DNA of 64,000 nt from Sceloporus undulatus (lineage: Eukaryota > Chordata > Lepidosauria > Squamata > Phrynosomatidae). Each line of letters starts with the position of its first letter. The first letter of the stretch is position 1. Where the stretch lies: NCBI RefSeq assembly GCF_019175285.1, contig NC_056527.1, forward strand, positions 53,615,486-53,679,485, read 5' to 3'. A program made the position numbers and the translations under genes. Below the pieces are notes generated by a model. The model was not told the DNA's origin and made no database searches. It saw only the letters and a list, made by a program, of their open reading frames with translations. Of this stretch, positions 55,901-64,000 are shown piece after piece.

Positions 55901-58900
55901 AATTATTTCCATCAAGCCAGGGATGTGGAGAGGTTGTATTGGAATAGGCTCATGGAATATGTATTTTAATGTGAGTTTTAATAAACTCTTCAAGATCTGT
56001 ATCAGGCCTGCCAGCTGCACAAGTTGTGATCCATCAGGCTGAAGAACCACTCAGTTTACCAGTTGCGTATGACAGCTTGATAAATGTTTTGTTTTTGTTG
56101 CCTGTCTGAGAATGCAAAAAGCAGTGGAAATGTCTAACCTTGCATGCCACAATATGTCTTTGGCTTAGTGTTCAGTCTTCTCTTTCAGCCAAATCTTGTA
56201 CTCTACTGTGTGTTTAGAATGGTTAATATAATTTACCTCAAACCTTGGAAAAATTACTGTTGGACTACAGTTCCTAGAATTTTGTAGTCAGCATGTCATG
56301 TTGGTTGAGGGTTTCTGGGAATTGTAGCGCAAGAACCAGTTCTAATTGTTAGTCTAAACTAGGGTCGATCCATTGAATCAGCGAGTCAATACTTATGTTA
56401 AGTTCTTTTGACTCAGGGTGTATCCACATGGCAGCAATAAAGCAGTTTGACACCACTTTAACTGCCATAACACCATCCTGTGGAATCCTGGGATTTGTAG
56501 TTTGGCCTGACAGTTCCAGTTGAAAACCTCACCAAACTATTAATCCTGGGATTCCACAGAATTGAGTCATGACAGTTAAAGTGGTGTCAAACTGCTTTAT
56601 TTCTGATAAGTGGCTACATCTGAAGACTACATGGCTGTATTTTAGTTGAAACAAACAATAGGGATGTAAACCATCATAAATTTCATTCCTGCAGGCAAGG
56701 ATGAATAATTTTACTCTTTTTCTCCTTACTGTAAGGAAGTCATAATAGAAAACTTGGCAGTTTACAAAAATTATTCACAGTTCAAGACTTTTTATGTGAA
56801 AAAACTGCATCTTTTTTTGTGCAGAAAAATACATTTCCTGCACAGAAAGCAGCATTTTCTTCTCAAAAGCATGCACTTTTTTTGCCCATTCCTGATCTGC
56901 AAAGACTCCCACTTTTCCAGAATGCACCTCATGAGAGTTTCTTTATACTTGAAGTTTTGACTATTTTAAAATATTTATGGATCTTTTCCCCATCCCTAAC
57001 AATTGGAATTAGGCCCCACAAAGTAGCTTTCCCATACTATAATTCAGAACTAGGTTCCTGGTGCTGGGTTTGGTCTAAACATAGGTAACAACCTCTTCTG
57101 CCATCATAACTAAATTTATCTGTGGGAGAAATGTTTAAGGAGTTTAAGGATTAGAATAAGCTTGAGCTTGGAGAAACTAGAAATCACATAATACTAAAAG
57201 ACTAACCAAATCTTTCTTTTCCTTTTAAAAAAAAATCTCTTTGTCATTTAGCATGCCGAAAAGCCATTCTTGCCGACATTGTATTTTTGGTGGACAGTTC
57301 AGCCAGCATTGGTTTGGAGAATTTTCAGAAAGTGAAAAACTTCTTGTACACTCTGGTTTCTAACCTTCATGTCAGCCAGGACCAGATTAGAATTGGGCTG
57401 GCCCAATATAATGATGAGACCTTTGTAGAGTTTCTATTAAACCAATATTCACTGAAAAATGACATTCTGGAGCAAATACAGAATTTGCCTTTCCGAAGTG
57501 GAAGCACTTACACTGGGGCTGCCTTGAATTCTATCATGGAAGAATATTTCACTGAAACTGCTGGGAGCAGAGCACAAGAAAACGTCCCACAAGTAGTCAT
57601 TCTACTCACAGATGGAGAATCTAATGATGATGTCAAGATTCCAGCAAGCAAACTGAGGGCAAGAGGAATCTCAGTTTATGTGGTAGGAATTAATGTCCTA
57701 GACACTGCTGAACTTAAGGAAATTGCTAGCAGGCCTTTTAATAAGTTTCTGTTTAGTATTGATAGTTTTGATATCCTCGAAGACATCACTAACAGTCTTC
57801 TCCAAATGGTGTGTTTTGCAGTAGAGAGCCAGATTAAAGGTGAGTGAACTTGTATTTTGTGATGATGTAAAATGTCAGGAAGAGCTTCATTGATTTTTCG
57901 GTGTTCACTATGATCAAGAGTGTGATTTCCAAACTTTTTGAGTCACATTGCATTAACTACAGTGAGTCCCGTGACATTACACATAATGTAGAAGACTGAA
58001 GAGATCTTGGAAATAATACTTGGAAACAATTTCAGAGACACAGTTATAAGATATTTGGAAACCTGAATGTTTTGGACAAGAAACACTGAAATGAGGGCTA
58101 CAACTTCATTTTATTTAATACTAAGGCCTGTTACAGACTGCCAAAATAAAGCTGCTTCGGGTCTCTTTGGAGGTATGCTATTTAAATGATGCATGGGTCC
58201 TAAGAGTCCGGAGGTCGCATCAAAGCCACACTCCATTCCTAAGCACCGGAGTGCAGCTTTTGGTGCAGCTTTTGGATTCTTAGGATGCATGCATCATTTA
58301 AATAGCATACCTCTAAAGAGACCCGAAGCAGCTTTATTTTGGCAGTCTGTAACAGGCCTAAGAAATTTATTTGGCATTACTTGGTTTCATGTTAATTTCA
58401 CTTACACTTTGAATTTAAGAAAAGTTTGAGTAGTTGAACCTACAAAGTTCCATCCAAACTGGATGAAACCCAGCAATTTAATGAAAAAAGCCAGAGTTTT
58501 CCAGCTAGTCTCAAACTTGCTTTAAATATTAGAGATGTCAGTTTAAATCTACATGACAAGTTTTGTTTAGACAGTTTCATAAATATGCATTCTAGAATAG
58601 AGATGGAAAGAATATTCAGAAATATTTTTTTAAATAAATGATTGAAAAAACATGATGTTTAGATGTTGCAAAACCCTGACAAGAAGATTCTTTGCCTGAT
58701 GAAAATCTTCTCAATTCAGGATTTATACACGAAATTCACACATTTGCAATGAAAAACTGCATTTTCCATGAAGAAAACAGCTTTTTCTGGGCAGAAAGAG
58801 GAATATTGTGGAATATTTGTTTACTGCACAGAAAAAGCTGCTTCTTGCACAGAAAGTGCTGCAGTTGGGGACATCCCATGCAAAATTCACACGTGGCTGA

Positions 58901-61900
58901 TTTTCACCGAAAACAGCTTTTTCTGTACAGGAAACTGTACAGAAAATGCTGTTTTCTGTTCAAAACAACCATATGCGCATTTTGCACAGAGCAGTCCTGA
59001 ATTGTGAATAGATTTTGAAAACTATGACCTTTGAAGTCTTTATTGCAGGGGGAAGAAAATTATTAAAACTATTCTTAGGTATTATTTATTCTAGCTAAAG
59101 AGTTGTTCTCTTCATAGACGTAGAGCTTACAGTCACATTTTCTGAAATGTAAAGTGAACATACAAGTAATCTGGGTTTTGCACACTGGCAATAACATAAT
59201 GTGTACAAAGGCACATTGTACTATATTTTATAGTAATAATTTAACCGTAAGATCATAGAATCATAGAATCATAGAGTTGGAAGAGACCGCACAGGCCATC
59301 CAGTCCAACCCCCTGCCATGCAGGAAATCCAAATCAAAGCATCCCCAGCAGATAAGCATACAATCATAATGGTTGTAGTAACTGATAAAATAACTTCAAA
59401 TTGTAATCATAAAAATGGCTTCTATTCCATATTAACATTTTTTTTAAAAAAATCCTTATCTTTTCATCTAGCTTTTACAAAGCACTATGCTGACATCGTT
59501 TTCCTTATGGATTCTTCTGAAACAATGGGATCCTCAAATTCTGAAGAAGTAAAAAAATTTATTGCCCAGATTGTGGAAAAACTAGATGTTGGCAGAGACA
59601 AATACCAGATTGGCTTTGCTCAATACAGTGAGAAAGGGCAAGTAGAATTTTTGCTGAACACGTATGAGACTAAAGAAGATGTTCTTAACCACATCCGGAG
59701 CAATATCACATTCAGGGGAGGCCCTCTGCAAACTGGGGATGCCCTGAAGTTTCTGCAAGAAACCTATTTTATTGAAGAAGCTGGAAGTCGATTAAAGCAA
59801 GGAACACCACAGTTTTCAGTGGTGGTCATTTCAGCTAAATCTGAGGATGATGTCAAGGAAGCTGCCAAAGTGCTGAAAGAAAGAGGAGTAAAAGTTGTAA
59901 CAGTTGGCATCTTAAATTCTGACCTGGAAGAAATGGAAACAATGTCTACTTCATTCTTGGTTTACCAGGTCAATGATACACAGAACCTCAATCAGCTTCA
60001 CAAGAACATACTTGATATTTTTGAAGTACCAGTTCAGCAGCAGTACGATGTTGCGGTAGATGCAGAAGTGCCTGCAGGTACAGTTATGTCATAAAAGAGA
60101 AGCCATTACTGTACATTATAGGGAGGAGAATAATGAATTCATTCTCCTGCAAATTTGTTGCTGTTGTGGCAGTGCCATGGTTCTCCATGATTTCACTGAG
60201 CACCCCTCCCTGCAACAGTGAGAATTTCCCCTAATTTATTTAGTCCCTGGAAATATAATGCCATTGATTCTTAAAAGAGTTATAGTAAAACTGGGATACA
60301 ATAAAGCAAAGTTTTACAAAGACCAAGGCATTGTGGTCTGGCTGTAGTTACACTGATTATATGGCCTACATTGTAGGGAGAATCTGCACATTATGCACAG
60401 GCTAAATTCCATGTGTTGATTCAAGCTGGTTATATGGCTATTCTGAGTATAATGCTAAAACTGTGCACATTTGAATTTCTCTTTAGTGTCTTGGAGTATA
60501 GCTTAGAAGCAATTCACATTTTATTTACATGCCGCAATTGTATTTGCTTCTTGTCCATCATGTTTTTTTCCTTAATTTTCAGATAAGGCGATCTGTACTG
60601 ACAAACACAAGGTGAACACACTTCAGGGGGGCTGTGATCAGTATTATTTCCTCACCATATTCATTCTTGGATGTTTAAAACAATAGGTGTGCCGTTCCAA
60701 CAGTACCTTTGAGCAGAAGATGCTCAGCTAAGTGTTAATAGACCCATGGAAATATTTTGAGAATGATCCAGACGAAGAGACTGAGTTGCCAAACAACAAA
60801 TGTCCACTACAGGACTCTAGCTTTTCAGGCTAACTAAATTTTCACATTTTTCATTGTAGGGAATTTGTATAACTTGTCCTCAACAGAAATTATTCTCTAC
60901 TTTTTCACCAATCTCCCAAAGCCCCACTGCTCACAGACCAAGCTGGGTGGGGTATGTATCCATTAAGATATTGGGCTGCAGTTCCCATCAGTCCTGGCTG
61001 CATTGTCAGCAGTGAGAGTTGATAGAAGCTGAGATACAATAGCATCTGGAGATTCCATTATTCCTCATCCTGCCTTCAGCACTAGAGAAAGTTACTCTTT
61101 TGTCTCCTCCGTTTTCAATCTTTTGCTACTGTTGTGGAATAGCTGGCCCTCCTTGAGTATTTAAGGATTTAAGCCACTGTCCTAAACACCACTTGAATGA
61201 GAATAAGTTCCTTTGAGTGTAATATGTCCTCACAGTTAAGCATTTGATATTTCTTGCATGTACATAACATACTGTAATATTTTTAACTTTAACTTTCTTT
61301 CTCATTCACAGTTTGCTCCAGTGCTTCTGTGGCAGACATTGTATTTCTTGTGGATGAATCTAGTAGAATTGGCCACACGAATTTTCATCTGATTAGGACT
61401 TTTCTGCTCAAGATTATCAGTGCCCTGGATATTGGCCCAGATAATGTACGGGTTGCCTTGGTTCTTTACAGTGATAAACCAAGATTGGAGTTTAGCCTGG
61501 ATACATTTGAAGAGAAGTCAGAGGTTCTGAACTATCTGACCAAGCTGCCATACCGCGGTGGACAAACCTACACTGGTGCAGCCATAGACTTCCTACGGGA
61601 AAAAGTTTTCATCAAGAAAATGGGGAGCAGAAAAGACCAAGGAGTGCAGCAGCTGGTTGTGGTGATCACTGATGGCCAGTCACTAGATAATTTCACGGGA
61701 CCTGCTTCCAAGCTCCGACGCAGAGGTGTCACTGTGTATGCTGTGGGCATCCAAAATGCCTCAACAAGTGGCCAGCTGTACAAAATTGCATCTCATCCTC
61801 CGAGAAAACATGTCACTAACCTGGAATCTTTTTTGCAGCTATCAAACCTTGAATGGATTATAAAGAAACGGCTTTGTAACGAGATTATTTCTCAAACATT

Positions 61901-62303
61901 TGCAGTTCCAGTGCGTTCCCGAATTGTGAAGGATGGTAAGGAAACAGTGTGATGATCGGTCCCCAGATCCTGTCCAGGACTTTGACTCTTGAGACCAGGG
62001 TTTGATTGCCTGCTTGCCCATGAAACCCACAGTGACCTTGGGCAAATCATATGCTCTCAGTCTCACAAAAGTGAGGCCCAGGGGCTGCATAAGATCTGTG
62101 GGCTGCTCTTTGCCACCCCTGCTTTAGGAACAATAGTTCACCTTTTTAATTGTTTAAAGTTCCTCCTGCACAGTTTAACATCAAAATATACACATTTTTC
62201 AAACCCGTAAGTAGCTTTATATCCCTTTCTGTTTAGTATTTGGCATTATTGGCAGTCCATTTGGCATCCAAAGTTTTCAGGGCCAGAAAACTGCCTCCGA
62301 TAT

Positions 62304-62351
<48 letters not shown>

Positions 62352-63447
62352 CATTTTATTTATATTTCCTGCCTCTCTCTGTGGATCGAGACGGGATTAC
62401 ATCAAAAACTTCAACAATACAAAATGCAAATACAATGTCATCTAAAAATACAAACAATAAAACAGTCAGCAATACTGCTACCAATCATTAAAATATCCAA
62501 TCGTTATCTTTTCCCATACTATTGAGTCGGAAGTGGGAGTGTTCTTTAGGATCAATTATAGCAGATCAAATGGATAGGCCCGCCTGCATATTTGCCAGGC
62601 TGCCTTGTTTGGTGTGAGAAATAGTTGAGTGTATTATTTTATTTTATTTATTTAATCTTGCTCCCCATACCTAACAATATCTTGAAGCCGTGATACATAC
62701 ACAATGTTACATTTCACTTGCTAGATAACTGTCGATATGTGTTTCCCATTGTTTGATTTTGTTCTGGGCAATTAAATTTTTGTGGAACATTCTGCAACAC
62801 TTGATTTCAGTTTATTGGAACTGAGCATTTCTTGATTGTCACATGAGATGGGTGGTCATTCTTATTTCCCCTTTCTTGCTTCTCATTTTTTGTAGGATGT
62901 GAAGAAACTGAGGAGGCAGACATTTATTTCCTGATTGATGGGTCAGGCAGCATCTACCCTGATGATTTCCATGACATGAAAGTCTTTATGAATGAGCTGA
63001 TCAATATGTTCCAGGTTGGCACTGACAGAGTTCGTTTTGGGGTGGTTCAGTATGGAAGCAATCCCCAAACGGAGTTTGAAATTAACCAGTACAACACTGT
63101 GGCACAATTAAAAGAAGCCATCAAGGTGATTATACAGATAGGTGGTGGCACCAGAACAGGTGATGCTTTAACATACATGCAGAGTCTGTTTAAAAAGGCA
63201 GCCCGGGAGCATGTTCCCCAGTTCCTCATCATCATTACAGATGGAGAATCCCAAGACCAAGTCACCAAAGCAGCAGAACAGCTGCGAGAGGGAGGGATTG
63301 TGATCTATGCCATTGGTGTCAAGGGTGCAGTTGAAAAGGAGCTGGAAGATATCGCTGGGACCAAGGACAGGATGTTCTTTGTGAATGATTTTGATTCTCT
63401 AAAGCTCATCAAACATGACATTGCGAGGGATATCTGCTCTCCTGAGG
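52833..63447 (+). CDS. COL6A4: collagen VI alpha-4 chain, N-terminal part (runs off window)
   Basis: Collagen VI alpha-4 is a secreted microfibrillar collagen chain with an N-terminal array of vWA domains, a short triple helix and C-terminal vWA domains. Six coding exons are visible: 52833-52905, 54335-54943, 57252-57839, 59472-60077, 61312-61935 and 62896-63447. All junctions are phase 1, giving 1017 full residues with no stop. Each long exon holds one whole vWA domain. The first two begin VCREA and ACRKA and the fifth begins GCEETEEADIYFLIDG. This order fits my memory of mouse Col6a4 (seven N-terminal vWA domains, N7 to N1) better than COL6A5 or COL6A6, which begin with the equivalent of the third domain here. 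The rest lies past 64000. Confidence 0.93.
54335..54943 (+). CDS. COL6A4: COL6A4 vWA domain 1 (N7)
   Basis: Residues 25-227. The domain has hydrophobic strand ADIVFLV followed by MIDAS DGSWS (Asp39, Ser41, Ser43), loop Thr in GGTKTGKSL and the third MIDAS loop VVITDGQAQDS. All metal-binding positions look intact. The acceptor is GTTTCTTCAG and the donor GTAAAT. Length 609 nt is a multiple of three, so the exon is a self-contained symmetric module. Confidence 0.94.
55411..55658. mobile_element. mariner/Tigger-like MITE, family T copy
   Basis: TA at 55409-10, then CAGTCAGCTCTCTGTATTC, internal TATAAGGGACACCATTTTAC, and a (GT)n expansion near the right end. It lies in the intron after vWA domain 1. 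Confidence 0.78.
56405..56640. mobile_element. hairpin MITE family A, copy 6
   Basis: Arms TTTGACACCACTTTAACTGC and CAGTTAAAGTGGTGTCAAAC with inner CTGTGGAATCCTGGG / CCTGGGATTCCACAG. Confidence 0.85.
56795..56895. repeat. degenerate TGCACAGAAA/TTTTC repeat, intron 2 of COL6A4
   Basis: Quasi-tandem units of TGTGCAGAAA..CATTT and GCACAGAAAGCAGCATTTTC lie about 360 bp above the vWA2 exon. A related, longer array is at 58750-58990. Confidence 0.5.
57252..57839 (+). CDS. COL6A4: COL6A4 vWA domain 2 (N6)
   Basis: Residues 228-423, starting ACRKAILADIVFLV. MIDAS is DSSAS (Asp242), the loop Thr lies in GSTYTGAAL and the third loop is ILLTDGESNDD, all intact. The acceptor is TGTCATTTAG and the donor GTGAGT. 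Length 588 nt, symmetric phase 1. Confidence 0.94.
58125..58358. mobile_element. hairpin MITE family B, complete copy with TAA duplication
   Basis: A 234-bp palindrome from GGCCTGTTACAGACTGCC to GGCAGTCTGTAACAGGCC, flanked by TAA at 58122-58124 and 58359-58361. A TAA/TTA duplication is the hallmark of PIF/Harbinger transposition. Confidence 0.88.
58750..58990. repeat. degenerate CACAGAAA/GCTTTTTCT repeat, intron 3 of COL6A4
   Basis: Repeated AACTGCATTTTCC, GAAAACAGCTTTTTCTG and TGCACAGAAAAAGCTGC motifs lie about 490-720 bp above the vWA3 exon. The two reading frames across it are by-products of the repeat. Confidence 0.5.
59251..59353 (-). mobile_element. CR1-like LINE 3' end (reverse)
   Basis: (ATCATAGA)n then GTTGGAAGAGACCGCAC and GTCCAACCCCCTGCCATGC: the reverse complement of the 3' end also seen at 40-228. 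It ends 118 bp before the vWA3 exon. Confidence 0.82.
59472..60077 (+). CDS. COL6A4: COL6A4 vWA domain 3 (N5), degenerate MIDAS
   Basis: Residues 424-625, starting AFTKHYADIVFLM. The first MIDAS loop reads DSSET, with Thr for the last Ser. The third loop reads VVISAKSEDD, so the Asp of the usual TDG motif is gone. The loop Thr in GGPLQTGDAL remains. The fold should be kept, but metal-dependent ligand binding is unlikely. The corresponding first domain of COL6A5/A6 is also MIDAS-poor in my recollection, so this is an old family trait. The acceptor is TTCATCTAG and the donor GTACAG. Confidence 0.93.
61312..61935 (+). CDS. COL6A4: COL6A4 vWA domain 4 (N4)
   Basis: Residues 626-833, starting VCSSASVADIVFLV. 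The first MIDAS loop is DESSR, so the last Ser is replaced by Arg. The loop Thr in GGQTYTGAAI and the third loop VVITDGQSLDN are intact. This is a partial MIDAS. The acceptor is TCATTCACAG and the donor GTAAGG. Length 624 nt, symmetric phase 1. Confidence 0.94.
62306..62470 (-). repeat. (AAT)n microsatellite with reverse LINE tail
   Basis: About 15 AAT units, then ACATTTTATTTATATTTCC and an AATACAAAATGCAAATAC tail in COL6A4 intron 5. Confidence 0.8.
62896..63447 (+). CDS. COL6A4: COL6A4 vWA domain 5 (N3)
   Basis: Residues 834-1017, starting GCEETEEADIYFLI. It has a perfect MIDAS DGSGS (Asp848), GGGTRTGDAL and IIITDGESQDQ. It ends DIARDICSPE at donor GTAAGG, the usual end of a collagen VI N-domain. 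At least two more N-domains and the collagen helix are expected beyond the window. Confidence 0.95.
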
Positions 63448-63748
63448 GTAAGGGAATGTCTGTGAACATTTGGATTGGTTCATTGTGCTACTGGTCATTT
63501 GGGCTGAGCTGATGTTTCTCCATGTCCAATAAGAGTGATATGGATGAATAGATTGTTAAATTATCATGAGGGAGACTGGTAGTTTTCTAAAAATTGGCTC
63601 AATCTCTGTCGCAAAAAGTATGCATGATTTTGAAATACAGACTAGGAAAACTGGAATATTTTTTAAAATTAAAAATCTTTAAAACCTTAAAACACTTTTC
63701 AATTAAAAGTTTTAAGGACCACAAACCAACACAATAGATCCCATAATA

Positions 63749-63992
63749 AAGTGCGCCTGCATCATACGCGGGTGCGCTTTATGCGACTTTCAGCATACAC
63801 TGAAAACCACACTGGGAGAAGGGGTGACACATCCCATAGGGAACAATGGGGCATGTACCCCTGGTGTGTGCGTGCCGCCATGATGCCGCATGCACAAAAC
63901 CCATTCGTTTAAATGGGGCTCGAGCATAGGTGGAATTCACTTTAAGCAGGGGAGTCCAGAACAGATCACCCGCGTAAAGAATGGGCAGACTG
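63749..63992. mobile_element. CpG-bearing mariner-like MITE
   Basis: AAGTGCGCCTGCATCATACG to AAGAATGGGCAGACTG-TA, related to 17120-17308. It lies in the intron after vWA domain 5 at the window end. Confidence 0.7.
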
Positions 63993-64000
63993 TATATAAT

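Noticed and set aside
61568-61783. Minus-strand open frame opposite vWA domain 4
   Set aside because: It is an antisense shadow of a well-supported coding exon.

Overview
The window is vertebrate nuclear DNA, most likely from a squamate reptile and probably a lizard. The evidence is intron-split genes with GT/AG junctions and a dense interspersed-repeat load of squamate type: Sauria-type tRNA SINEs, CR1/L2-like, RTE-like and L1 LINE ends, many mariner/Tigger-like MITEs with TA target duplications, and near-palindromic hairpin MITEs. The species call is inference. There are no operons, CRISPR arrays or prokaryotic features.

Two genes lie head to head. On the minus strand, from 31250 down to 2943, is a complete CAPN7 (calpain-7). 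All 21 coding exons could be placed by translation and splice-phase matching. They sum to 2436 nt (811 residues plus stop), against about 813 residues in human. The catalytic triad Cys288/His456/Asn476 is intact. A GC-rich promoter with two CRE-like half sites lies just above the start codon.

On the plus strand, from 52833 past 63447 and off the window edge, are the first six coding exons of a collagen VI alpha-4 type gene (COL6A4). They are one signal-peptide exon and five exons that each encode one von Willebrand factor A (vWA) domain. Every junction is phase 1, so 1017 residues read without a break. The third vWA domain has lost key metal-binding (MIDAS) residues. The helical part of the collagen lies beyond the window.

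The roughly 21.6 kb between the two start codons, the CAPN7 introns, and the 2.9 kb beyond the CAPN7 stop hold no further gene I can support. They contain LINE fragments, SINEs (one 5S-rRNA-derived), microsatellites, an assembly gap of ten N, and at least six families of inverted-repeat elements. Several insertions are nested inside others, which gives relative ages. No retrovirus, LTR element, Polinton or toxin gene was recognised.

Functionally the two genes are unrelated: a cytosolic ESCRT-associated protease and a secreted microfibrillar collagen chain. Their adjacency matters as synteny. As I recall, human CAPN7 lies next to the COL6A4P1 pseudogene, one half of a COL6A4 broken by a chromosomal rearrangement. 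This window would show the unbroken ancestral arrangement.
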